Source: Littorina saxatilis
Lineage: Eukaryota > Mollusca > Gastropoda > Littorinimorpha > Littorinidae
NCBI RefSeq assembly: GCF_037325665.1
Contig: NW_027125700.1
Span: forward strand, 28,548 to 92,547
Reading direction: 5' to 3'
Length of the DNA: 64,000 nucleotides
Part shown: in pieces, positions 47,635 to 57,669 of the stretch
How positions within the stretch are numbered: position 1 is the stretch's first letter
Layout: each line of letters starts with the position of its first letter
Made by a program: the position numbers and the translations under genes
The notes under the pieces: generated by a model
Databases searched by the model: none
What the model saw: only the letters and a program-made list of their open reading frames with translations
What the model was told of the DNA's origin: nothing

Positions 47635-47815
47635 GAACCCGCCCGGGTTTGGAGTCCAAGTTGTCCTTCTCTGAGACTGGCCACCAAGTGAGCCCAATCT
47701 ACCCATTCCAATAATACATGACAAAGAAGGATTCTTTTATATATACATGTAACTGGTGCTACATTTGGGGATGGAAATTCACACAAAAATGGGAGCATAC
47801 TAAGTTAATTAAATA

Positions 47816-48214
47816 GGGTAGCTGCTTTACCACTCTTGTTTTTTGTATCAAACGCCGCCCAAGGCCGCTTCCGGCGTGTGGAATAACCTGAATTCCGAGT
47901 CTAGACTACAACAAAGATTGCGCAAGTCAAGTCAAGAGGACAGCACGTTTCGCCCTGCAGTCCGGACTGGCGATCTAACAGCGAACGACAAGAAGAAGTC
48001 AAGATGTTTTGACGTGTGACGTCATCCCCTCTCTTGGGTCTTGCATTCTTTACGTTTTTTAAGTGACATGTCTAGGATCTGTCTTGCGTGTATGTGTTTA
48101 TTTGTCTGTGTGTTCATGTTGGTATGCACATGTGTTAGTGTTTGAGAGATACGGAGAACATAGCGTCTGTGAATGTACGTGTGTGCGCGCGCGAACCTGT
48201 GTGTAAATATATAT
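47816..48214. other. No gene recognised
   Basis: Spacer with a TGTGTG/CGCGCG stretch. It is not similar to the equivalent spacer at 62641-63037. Confidence 0.35.
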
Positions 48215-49106
48215 ATGGGTGCGTCTCAGAAACTGAACCTTTTGTGTGTGCCATAATCAAATTAGCCCACAATTGAAACATACTGAATTTTAAATCATGA
48301 TATTGGTATTTTTGAGAAGTAAAATAAATAAAGAAATAGTACAAACAAAACTGAGTATTTTGCATGATTATTATGAAGGTTGTTTTGCGAAAGAAATGAT
48401 TAAATGCGTGAAAAATGGAGGTCTGATCTGTGACATGAACCATCAACTAGTTTTGTACCTCACTACAAGAATCGTTTAGAATGTCCAAGGACTGCTATTT
48501 TTGTTATGTGTGTTTGGTTTAAGTGTACTTGACAGTTGAAATGTTATTTTGTCCACAGAATTGTTTTTTTAAACGAAATTAATCGCTTGAAAGTTTGCCA
48601 TCACTGTCGTAACATAGGTTTCCACACGCGTGCAACAGCAACAAGTCCTAAATTTGAACTTTAGAATTTGCATATTCATCTTCAACACGATCTTGACATG
48701 AAAGGGCATAGAAACTCGCTAAGTTAAATGTTATTTAAGTATTATTTTCTCAAAATTGCATCTGCAAACTAAGTTGAAAGTTGCGCAATATGACATGCTT
48801 CTTCAAAATTCCGTTACGATGGTGAACGGTTTTGCAAATAATGTTCAGAGTTTTGAAGAAAGATTAGAACTATTTTGCGCGTAGTGACTTAGAGGTGCGG
48901 GTGACTACGCATGCGCAGTTACAGAGAGAAATAGTTCAGGTTCCAGCAGCGAAGAAAGATTTCGAGAATGTTTCCGAAGTCTGTGATTTTGTTACGACAG
49001 TGATCAACACCCAAGGTTCTTAAGAAAAGGTGAGTTTTTGCTGCTATGATATTCTATGAAGTGAAAAATTAGGCTAAACATTAATAATAGTTTTTCTTTC
49101 GATTTC

Positions 49107-49665
49107 ACGTAGTCAAAACTTGACTAAATGTTTTAACATAGAGGGGGAATCGAAACGAGGGTCGTGGTGTATGTGTGTGTATGTGTCTGTTTGTCTGTGC
49201 GTGTGTGTGTGTAGAGCGATTCAGACTAAACTACTTGACCGATCTTTATGAAATTTGACATGAGAGTCTATCCCCGGACGTTTTTTTCTTTTTTTCGACA
49301 AATACTTTTGATGACGTCATATCCGGCTTTTTGTAAAAGTTGAGGCGGCACTGTCACACCCTCATTTTTCAATTAAATTGATTGAAATTTGTGTAAAGCA
49401 ATCTTCGACGAAGGCCGGACTTCGGTATTGCATTTCAGCTTGGTGGCTTAAAAATTAATTAATGACTTTGGCCATTAAAAATCTGAAAATTGTAATAATT
49501 TTTTTTTTATATAAAACGATCCACATTTACGTTCATCTTATTTTACATCATTTCCTGATTCCAAAAACATATAAATATGTTATATTTGGATTAAAAACAA
49601 GCTCTGAAAATTAAAAATATAAAAAATTATGATCAAAATTAAATTTCCGAAATCCATTTAAAGGA
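49107..49665 (+). mobile_element. Helentron-like repeat, copy f (3' truncated)
   Basis: It starts AGTCAAAACTTGACTAAATG with GAGGGGGAATCGAAACGAGG and a short GT run. It proceeds through TGATGACGTCATATCCGG and stops in the body after AAATTTCCGAAATCCATTTA; the terminal third is missing. Confidence 0.75.
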
Positions 49666-49875
49666 ACGGTAAGTGTCAATGTTTTCTTTAATTGTAAAAG
49701 TTGTATGTTCAATGGAATGGTAAGTCTGAACAAAATAATTACTTTATTTTGTTTTTAGCCAGTGAATGTGGATGCATCAAAATCTTGATAGACATTAAAC
49801 AAATTCATGTTAGTGAAACTAGTACACATATTGCATCAATCTTTAGTTGAAATCGCAGGTACTTGCATGTTTCAG

Positions 49876-50043
49876 GTGCAAGAGATTCGACCTGATGAAC
49901 TGGTAGTAACGTTCCTTCGAAGGAAACCGGAGGGGAACTACTATTGCTTTCCAGGGATCGATGATATTTCCTTAGTCCCTACATCTGATGCAACCATGAT
50001 TCGTGACCCCACCTTCAATGCCAGGGGGCATTATTTCTTTTAA
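49876..50043 (+). CDS. Candidate last exon of an element G protein
   Basis: After an acceptor (GCATGTTTCAG) the frame encodes 55 residues: VQEIRPDELVVTFLRRKPEG, then NYYCFPGIDDISLVP and RGHYFF before TAA. The layout (hydrophobic strands, D..V.FL, G.YY.FP..DD) resembles a small C-terminal domain seen, from memory, at the end of many invertebrate proteins encoded near DNA transposons. The corresponding part of copy 2 (63930-64000, minus strand) reads the same. Upstream exons are not identified, and it may be a captured host exon. Confidence 0.4.
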   Translation: MQEIRPDELVVTFLRRKPEGNYYCFPGIDDISLVPTSDATMIRDPTFNARGHYFF

Positions 50044-50894
50044 AATAAATTAATTAACTGCAAGTGGCAACTGTTCTATATGTAACCAATGCCTTTGGTT
50101 TATTGTCTTAACAATTGAATGAACCACTTTTGAACATTTGCATTCTTCATGTCAAACCTTATAATACATGTCTGGTTGTTCGTTTCCGAGTTACGTCGGT
50201 GATGAACTTTTCATTAATGTTTCTCTTTTTTGGGGCAAAGTTTGCTTGATTTTGTCCAGCTTTTTTTCTTTCTGTTCCTGTTTTAGTGTTTGGCATTTCA
50301 CCTGAGAAGAATCTGGTTGCAACCGTTTCTTTGTTACAAAAGTGATGTTTCCATGTTACATCGGTGACCATTTTGCATTCTTTTGGGATAACTTTCTAAC
50401 ATTTTGTCTTAGAGCAACAAATCTTTGTATATATGCTATTGTGAAGGTTAAATGTCAATAAGACTGAATGAATGCCATGTATCAACATGTTCTGATCAGG
50501 ATATCATTAATTAATTTTCATTTTTGTATTGAAATTTTGACGAATGCATGGAACTTTGAAAAAACATTATTTTGTTGTTTGCATGTAGTCATTTCATATT
50601 GAACTCTATAATGGCTTGTGATTCAACAATCATAACTGAATAAAAGTCGTTTTCAGCCTTATAAATGCAGTTTTTTTGTCTTTTATTGTTTCCATGTTAC
50701 ACGGGTGATTTTGCACACATGGTCCAAATAATGCTCAATATATGGCAAACTAAAGGCAATGTTATATTTTTTCTTGTTTAAACTGAAAAGGTACACCCTG
50801 AGAAGTGTGTAAATAGTATTATCAACGTTTTCTGGGAAGATTTTACTTTTGGTGATAATGTCACAAACAGAGGACGAGATTCTGAGACGCACCC

Positions 50895-51517
<623 letters not shown>

Positions 51518-51579
51518 TTCCTTCGCTGGACATTGCACTTCTAGTTATTTTCAGTGGTAAAACTATTTTCAAGCAAACA

Positions 51580-51828
51580 TGTTCATGCTGTTAAATTTGA
51601 CAAAAACAAGCCAAACATGGACCCGCTTTGACCCCAAAATGTGACGAGGGTCAACCCAACCAGGGTCACCACGTGGGATCATCAAACCCTTCACACAGTT
51701 TTGAAGGTTTAATTTGAAAAACATCCGAGACAACGTCAACGTTTAGGTTTTTTTTCCATGACCGGCCGTACGGACGGACACGGGTGAATTCTAAGACTCA
51801 CCCAAGATTACTCAGGTGACTCAATAAA
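51580..51828 (+). repeat. Repeat E, related in its end to family B
   Basis: It contains GAGGGTCAACCCAACCAGGG and ends with a GGACGGACACGGGTGA tract and ACTCAGGTGACTCAA, the same style of end as family B. The complementary end style (ACTCACCTGAGTAATCAGTG) is seen at 34041. Non-coding. Confidence 0.5.
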
Positions 51829-52368
51829 AACTCGTAAAATGAAGACGATATTTGTTTTATTAACCAGCTTGTTATTAATGAAAACTTGTGAAAATGATCA
51901 CAATACTAGTAACTCAGACTCACTGATTACTCAGTTGAATTATTTTCACAAAATCCATCTGGTTTCCGCAAAACAAATGTTTTACCCCCGAGTACGCTAG
52001 TACAAGGGTCCAGCAGACTTTAATTGTGTGTCTGTCTGTGTGTGTGTCTCGACTTAACAGCTTATTGCTGGGAAACTACTGGGCGCAGTTCGTTCAAAAG
52101 TTGATACACTAACTTGATAATAGGTCCGATTGATCGTATTAAAACTTCATAATGTTACCTGGGACCTAAATGCGAAATAAACCACAAAAAACCGACTTGG
52201 CGGTGGGAGGTATTCGCGATAGAACGGTGCAAGGTCTCGGCAAACCAAGACTATGCCATACTCGTAGCAAAGCCGCCGAATGGTACCGTAAACCAAGAAT
52301 AGTGACGTAAGAAAATAGAATGTCGTCTTTTGATTTGGAACGTGACGTGTTTTAGAATGGAGATGTGG

Positions 52369-52438
<70 letters not shown>

Positions 52439-52449
52439 AGGAGTGAGGG

Positions 52450-52541
<92 letters not shown>

Positions 52542-52666
52542 TCTGAAGAGTACTCGGGTCCAGCGCGAGCGTTTTTTTATCAACAAATCGCCAGTCCAAA
52601 CAGTGAGTACTTAGGCTGCTAATAGTCGGTAGGTTTGTATGTGGAGGGACGGTCTTACCACATGTC
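51829..52666. repeat. Non-coding DNA with (GT)n blocks
   Basis: (GT)n at 52373-52414 and 52453-52537 is separated by a GA-rich piece. The minus-strand His-Thr ORF through it is an artefact. Nothing else is assigned. Confidence 0.8.
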
Positions 52667-52936
52667 AAAGCCTTGAACAATCTGTGGTCTGAAGTGTTTT
52701 GCACGGGAATGACTGAACCTGTCAGATCTGCATTGTCCGGCCACGGGTCAATTGCTTGCCCGACATGGCTACGTCAGCCTTCCCTTTGGTGGTGCATTTT
52801 CCCCCGGGGGCGCGTGGTGAGCTGTGTTAGCCTTTGAACTGCCTCCTTGTCCTTGCGGGGGATTCACAGTGTGGTCAGCAGTTTGGACATTGGGAAGGCT
52901 GGGGGAGCGACTCATGGCAGAAAAGGCCTCTTGCTG
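52667..52936 (-). other. 3' flank of SLC6 gene 3
   Basis: On the minus strand this matches the end of SLC6 gene 2 (GGCCTTTTCTGCCATGAGTC, then CAAGGACAAGGAGGCAGTTC) and its 3' flank. It is separated from the rest of the gene 3 tail by a 1.4 kb insertion with 16-bp duplication. Confidence 0.7.
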
Positions 52937-53099
52937 GAGACAATCGGCCAGCAGTGCCCTGCTGAGCTATAATTTGATGCTAAACTTTTTCTTGTTTTTT
53001 GTAAATATGTTTTGGACAAGAGGCGAAGCCTTCAAGGCTCACGTAAGAAATCGACAAACAGTAACACAAACTCAATCACTCCGTCACACATACACACAC

Positions 53100-53356
53100 C
53101 AAGGGCGGATCAATTCACTTTGGAGGGGGGGGTTACAAAATGACTGCGAAGATAGAAGTTGACGGCGCCGAAGGCGCCTAAGCCTCTAGGGGGGTCCGGG
53201 GGCATGCCCCCCCCCCCCCCCCCCGGACATTTTTGTTTATCCAAAGAAGCAAAATAGAGCTATCTGGTGCATCCTGAGCCAATAAATTACCTCTTTTTTG
53301 GGGTGGTGGGGGGGTTACGTAACCCGTGTAACCCCCCCCCCCCAGATCCGCCCTTG
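53100..53356. mobile_element. hAT-like MITE (CAAGGGCGGATC ends)
   Basis: The ends are CAAGGGCGGATC and GATCCGCCCTTG, resembling the CAGGGGCGGATC ends of hAT MITEs. It lies in a CA repeat, so the 8-bp duplication cannot be fixed. Long C-runs and one unit of the 44-kb satellite (GAGCTATCTGGTGCATCCTG) are inside. Confidence 0.75.
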
Positions 53357-53422
53357 CACACACACACAGTAAGCATAGGTGACAATGTGCAAGAAAGCGA
53401 GACACTAGATCTAGATCTGTCT

Positions 53423-53841
53423 TTCTTTATTTGGTGTTTAACGTCGTTTTCAACCATTCAAGGTTATATCGCGACGGGGAAAGGGGGGAGATGGAATAGG
53501 GGAAAGGGGGGAGATGGGATAGAGCCACTTGTTAATTGTTTCTTGTTCACAAAAGCACTAATCAAAGAATTGCTCCAGGGGCTTGCAACGTAGTACAATA
53601 TAATTATAACCTTACTGGGAGAATGCAAGTTTCCAGTACAAAGGACTTAACATTTCTTACATACTGCTTGACTAAAATCTTTACAAACATTGACTATATT
53701 CTACACAAGAAACACTTAACAAGAGTAAAAGGAGAAACAGAATCCGTTAGTCGCCTCTTACGACATGCTGGATAGCATCGGGTAAATTCTTTCTCGTCCC
53801 AACCAATAAAAATTATGGGACTCCCCCTAACCCGCGGGGGG
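53423..53841 (-). repeat. SINE-like element S6 with 11-bp TSD
   Basis: On the minus strand it runs from CCCGCGGGTTAGGGGGAG through CATGTCGTAAGAGGCGACTA to GTCGCGATATAACCTTGAAT and GACGTTAAACACC. TAGATCTGTCT flanks both sides (53412-53422, 53842-53852). The uninterrupted target is visible in family D copy 1 near 21913. No tRNA head recognised. Confidence 0.8.
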
Positions 53842-54309
53842 TAGATCTGTCTGTCTGCATGTAGCCTACTTACAGGGACACGACTACCAATGGCCGATTT
53901 CGACGAAAAAACTAGTCTCGGCCCGCTCAAAATAACAATGACCGAGACTTTCAGTAATTCCTTCGCGTGACGTCTAACCCTCTTACGCCATAATGTGACG
54001 TCTTCAAATGTTAAAGTTTCTTCCACAGACATACACACGCACACACGCACACACGCACGCACAGACAGACAAAGTTACGATCGCATAGGCTACACTTACG
54101 TAAACCAAAAATTGATTTTGAAATTGCTATGATTTTTCACAAAAGTTAAAATCATAAAAAGCTTTAATTCAATAACATTTCACTTTACGTGGACTTAACT
54201 GCAAACAGCTGGTGTGGACAATTAATTTGTGGGAGTGACTGATAAGAATGGAACGAGCGGAAGAGTGCGTGTTCAGTACATGCCGATGGACAGTAACCAG
54301 CTGTAATTC

Positions 54310-54700
54310 AGTTTGTTACCACATGCCCTTACACAAAAGGCCTCTTGCTGTGTGCCAGCTGCTAACGGTGATGAGAGGGACGTCCCCAGGAGTGTCTCTC
54401 TTGTCCTGTTCCTGCAGTTTTACCGATTGGAACATTTCCGAAAAGCTCCCGATGGAAGTTGAAGAACCCTCAGTCGAACGGACTCGAACCCGGAGCATGT
54501 TATTATTATCTCCTCTCGCGTCTGCAGCAGCTGCATTATACACTATTTCAGGCTAATGGACATGGATATCACCCTCCGAGGGGGTTTCACTCACTTCCTC
54601 GAAAGCTGCTCGGACATCTTCCGCCCGAAAGTCTGTGAAGGCCTCTTAAGCAGTTAGGACAGCAGTTTGGACAGTGACCTAGTCACCAGGCGTGCCGGGG
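54310..54700 (-). pseudogene. Second, duplicated C-terminal tail of SLC6 gene 3
   Basis: On the minus strand this segment matches the SLC6 gene 2 tail closely: AGACTTTCGGGCGGAAGATG, GCAGCTTTCGAGGAAG, GGTGATATCCATGTCCATT, ACATGCTCCGGGTTCGAGTC. In-frame stops (for example TAG after CATGTCCAT where gene 2 has TTG) show it is not translated as such. It lies downstream of another diverged tail (54700-54995), so the gene 3 locus carries two tail modules in tandem. Confidence 0.75.
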
Positions 54701-54995
54701 AGCAAGTCATGGGAGGAGAAAAGCCCTATGGTCGTCTGCGTGCTGCTGCCCGTGATGGCAGGGACGTCCGCAAAAAGAGTCTTTTCTGTCCTGATTCAGC
54801 AGTTCAAAAACGGTCTCGAAGGATGTGAAAGGGTTCTCAGGCGACGAACCTATGGAGGTTGGAGTGACGACAACATCGGGTGAGGTTTGTGGATGACTTA
54901 CATCCATGTTCTCATTCTTCCAGGTCGCATCTTCATCCAAGTAGGCAACAATTTCTGAGAAGGTAATATCGCCACCCAGAAGCTCGGAGGAGATT
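54700..54995 (-). pseudogene. Diverged original tail region beyond the SLC6 gene 3 stop
   Basis: After the gene 3 stop, another frame remains open for ~90 codons: EDPAAFEEANKISSELLGGD, then FSEIVAYLDEDATW and LLNQDRKDS. It lines up with DPAAFEEASE...LQKQDKRDS of gene 2. Small indels just before the stop put the transporter ORF out of this frame, so gene 3 ends ~106 residues earlier than gene 2. Confidence 0.65.
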
Positions 54996-56936
54996 TTATT
55001 CGCTTCCTCGAAAGCTGCTGGGTCTTCGTCTGTCTGTGAAGCCTTCTTTCAGCGACGCCCCGCTAGCCATGGTGTGCTCGCCCAGCTTGCCAGCATAGAC
55101 GCTGAGCCAGATCCTGCGGTGCTTGATGGAGGCGGGTCCCCACATCTCGCTGGGCGTGGTGGCGGCGCGCAGCCTCTGCAGCAAAGTTCCGGAGCGGCGC
55201 AGCAGGCTGTAGATCGCGGCCAGCGGTATGGGCAGCAGCGTCAGGCAGGACAGTCCCAGCCCCAGTAGGTGGCCCCTGTGGTCCACACGTTCCGGCTGCT
55301 CCATCCCAATGAACTCCAGCACGCAGATGAAGACCAAACAGGCGGGGCTCAAGACCAGCCAGCAGGCGCTTAGGTAGTACTTGCCCCAAGCCCAGGGCAC
55401 GCAGTGCAGCACGTCGAGTCCTATCATCACCTCCACGTCCACAAGGAAGTGACGCAGTCCGTACACCCACGACACTGCCGTCACTGTCAACAGCGACATA
55501 ATGAAAATGTTGAAAGAGAACAGGTAGTAGTTCAAGATGTTGACAAAGATCAGCCCCGCGTCGGTCACCATGGGCAGGCAGACCAAGAAGTACACCATGC
55601 ACATCAGCACGCGCGTGGGCTTGGGATGGATGCGGGTGAAGGGGAACAGGTCGTAGAGCGCGCCGAGGAAAACCTGCAAGGTGCCGATAGAGGTGGACAA
55701 GGCCAAGCAGAAGATCATCAGGTAGTAGATGCACGACAAGAACTGGCCATATTTCTGCCGCGTGAGGGCGGCAGGATAGATGACGAAGACCAGAGTGGTG
55801 CCGCCTGCATCCAGCTGATCTAATTCGATGTCCATCAGCTGGGACACGTAACCAAGCGACGTGAAGACGACGAAGCCACTCATGAAGCTGACGGAGGCGT
55901 TGGCTATGGCCAAGATGACGGCGTGCAGCACGGGGTCTGAGTTGAAGACGTTGTAGCTGGCCAGGCCGACTAGCGTTGAGACAGAGATGGAAAGCGTGTA
56001 GAATACCTGCCCCATAGCCATCTCCCACACAGTGACCTCTAACAGCTTGGACAGGTCCGGGGTCAGGTAGTACGTGATGCCTTCCATGGCGCCGTCCAGA
56101 GTGAAGCCGAAAACAAAAAGAATGAGGAGAACCACTGTACTGTAGATCATTGTCAAGCATTCCATCTTGATCAAACTCTTTAACCCTGTGATCACAGACA
56201 AACACATCATGGACCAGATAAAGAAGAGGCATCCGACCAGCTCCATGTTGAGCTCGCCCAGGTGGGTCAGACCCACGCCCTCCTTGTCCACGCCCAGGAC
56301 TTCGTTAAGCAAGTAATCCTGGGCCGGGAGGACGCGATCGATGCCGTTCTCCGTGGCCAGGCTGACGTTCCATAGGGCGGTGATGCGTTTTGGGATGACG
56401 CTGGTATTGTAGCACGCTCCGTCCTTCTCCGCCACCCAGCCTGACGCGGTGCAGGCCGACACGTTGGAAGGGATCAGGTAGTCCCAGCAGAAGTCCGTGG
56501 CCCACTTCCTATCACACTCGGCCCACGGTAGTTTGCTCGTGAATGACTTGAAGAAGTAGAGCAGGGACCAGGACGTAATGACGCTATAGTAAGTATTGTA
56601 TAACAGTGAGATCACAAGTGTGGAGAAACCCACACCCTCGAAGAGCGGGCAGAACTCGTAACATCTTGCAGGCGACCTGCTTGTAAACTGTCCCAGCACG
56701 AGCTCCATGGAGCACAGCGGTATGCCCACCAGCACCATTATCAGAAGGTAAATAAGCAGGAAGGCCCCGCCCCCGTTTGAGTGCACGAGAAAAGGAAAGC
56801 GCCACAAATTGCCAAGACCTACGGTGCTAGAGATTAGGGTCACCAAGTAGTACAGGTTGTTTCCCCATCGTCCTCGTGTGTGCGTGTCTGGTGCTATAGA
56901 TCTATTTAAACAGGGAACGACAAGACGTCTCAACAT
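54996..56936 (-). CDS. Intronless SLC6 family transporter, short tail (gene 3)
   Basis: A 646-codon ORF starting at ATG 56936 (context CAAAATG as in gene 2). TM1 has STVGLGNLWRFPFLVHSNGG, again the amino-acid-type Gly. TM3 reads TYYSVITSW, keeping the invariant tyrosine (Tyr117) that gene 2 lost. TM6 reads YTLSISVS, with an aromatic at the gate (Tyr313) but Ser in place of both conserved glycines. EL2 cysteines (ECDRKWATDFC) and sequons are present. TM8 has ALST instead of GLDS, as in LeuT-type sodium site 2 (TS). The protein follows gene 2 through GKLGEHTMASGASLKE, then shifts frame and stops at RGSE. A membrane amino-acid or related transporter is likely, and it looks functional over the 12-helix core. 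Substrate unknown. Confidence 0.9.
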   Translation of the reverse strand: MLRRLVVPCLNRSIAPDTHTRGRWGNNLYYLVTLISSTVGLGNLWRFPFLVHSNGGGAFLLIYLLIMVLVGIPLCSMELVLGQFTSRSPARCYEFCPLFEGVGFSTLVISLLYNTYYSVITSWSLLYFFKSFTSKLPWAECDRKWATDFCWDYLIPSNVSACTASGWVAEKDGACYNTSVIPKRITALWNVSLATENGIDRVLPAQDYLLNEVLGVDKEGVGLTHLGELNMELVGCLFFIWSMMCLSVITGLKSLIKMECLTMIYSTVVLLILFVFGFTLDGAMEGITYYLTPDLSKLLEVTVWEMAMGQVFYTLSISVSTLVGLASYNVFNSDPVLHAVILAIANASVSFMSGFVVFTSLGYVSQLMDIELDQLDAGGTTLVFVIYPAALTRQKYGQFLSCIYYLMIFCLALSTSIGTLQVFLGALYDLFPFTRIHPKPTRVLMCMVYFLVCLPMVTDAGLIFVNILNYYLFSFNIFIMSLLTVTAVSWVYGLRHFLVDVEVMIGLDVLHCVPWAWGKYYLSACWLVLSPACLVFICVLEFIGMEQPERVDHRGHLLGLGLSCLTLLPIPLAAIYSLLRRSGTLLQRLRAATTPSEMWGPASIKHRRIWLSVYAGKLGEHTMASGASLKEGFTDRRRPSSFRGSE

Positions 56937-57540
56937 TTTGAACTGTCCCGCCGTGCACTCTCTGGTGTTGTAGATCTATTCCAGTACCAGAAGTCTTCGA
57001 CAACGTTCAGTGAACCAGAGTGAACGCAATGTTCATGCGTTATTGGTTCTTTGTTTTAAACGTCCCTTCAGCCTAGTTGCTTGGCTGTGCGGAACCGATC
57101 CAAGTTAGATTCCTTTCTCAGTTTACAATGGTGGTCTCCGTGCTGGAAAATATTTACATCTGGGCCTATCACAGTAAAATGAAGAATGTATGTAGTAAGC
57201 TCACGTTTTTTCACTCCTGTTACTTTTAATCTGGTTGACAAATCTGTTCAAATTATATCAAACAAGTTACTGATATGCCTATCACATTCACTTGATTGTC
57301 GAATCTATAATAGAGGACACGCAGGTGTGTCTCTGCACAACGAAAGAAGAAGGGATTCTTCTAAGAACAAAACCTGTGTTTTACTGTGACCAAACTTTGC
57401 GTCATCTTCCAGCGAAAAGCAAGTCAGACAGATATGACGTCATATTTCCTTGATTCATTTTCTTTTCTGTCTGTGTCTCTTCTTGCGGTAAAGATGGCGA
57501 TCCACACTCAGTCAGGGCTGGCCGAGACTCTTTTTCTCGT
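56937..57540 (-). promoter_or_regulatory. Conserved upstream region of SLC6 gene 3
   Basis: Homologous to 30798-31435. The CRE palindrome TGACGTCA (57435-57442, 499 bp before the ATG) lies in the same shared block (GGAAATATGACGTCATAT). Homology extends to GAGTCTCGGC near 57520-57530, exactly up to where the 22-30.8 kb element end interrupts the gene 2 copy. Confidence 0.6.
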
Positions 57541-57669
57541 ATGAGCTCTGACGCGATGACGTCACACAGTCGTGTGCAGAGTTGTCCAGCCTTGCCTCAG
57601 GCATTCCGGCGGAACACGCGAGAAGGCAACACGCGAAATCTGCACTCCGAATCTCCTGCATTTATCGAC

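Larger units (their letters stand above)
45159..47815 (-). mobile_element. Duplicated TE segment F, copy 1, with a 1.95 kb insertion
   Basis: 45159-45683 and 47635-47815 match 61028-61463 plus 62338-62640. On the minus strand it reads GAGAAGGACAACTTGGACTC..., then GGTAACCGCGCCTGCTTGG and an ATG-initiated MRSKNSTKEEQ just before the Helentron-like end, so it resembles the 5' UTR and start of a retroelement ORF cut by copy e. A separate open frame (MPEIEAGHPTYQLHPKSCGD) is conserved between copies. 45684-47634 is absent from copy 2: it holds (AAT)n runs, a hairpin at 45797-45823 (GTTAGCGCACTC/GAGTGCGCTAAC), ~200-bp spaced repeats (CATGTAGCTTAT; CGTGTAGGGTTCAGA) and a hairpin MITE. Confidence 0.6.
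48215..50895 (+). mobile_element. 2.7 kb TIR transposon G with iterated 13-bp motif
   Basis: The inverted ends are TGGGTGCGTCTCAGAA (48215) and its complement (to 50895), with TA on both sides, suggesting a Tc1/mariner-type or similar TA duplication. The motif GTTACRNCGGTGA recurs at 48601 (inverted), 48813, 48991, 50190, 50333 (weaker), 50355 and 50696. A Helentron-like copy (f, 49107-49665, 3' truncated) is inserted. A second copy in inverse orientation starts at 63038 and leaves the window. No full transposase is recognised. Confidence 0.7.
52937..54335. mobile_element. 1.4 kb insertion in the SLC6 gene 3 tail, itself with nested elements
   Basis: AAAAGGCCTCTTGCTG is present at 52921-52936 and 54336-54351, a 16-bp duplication of a site that is single in gene 2. 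The insert contains repeat family D (from GACAAGAGGCGAAGCC at ~53014 to CGCATAGGCTACACTTACG near 54095) and two later insertions (53100-53356 and 53423-53841). No protein is encoded. Confidence 0.75.
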
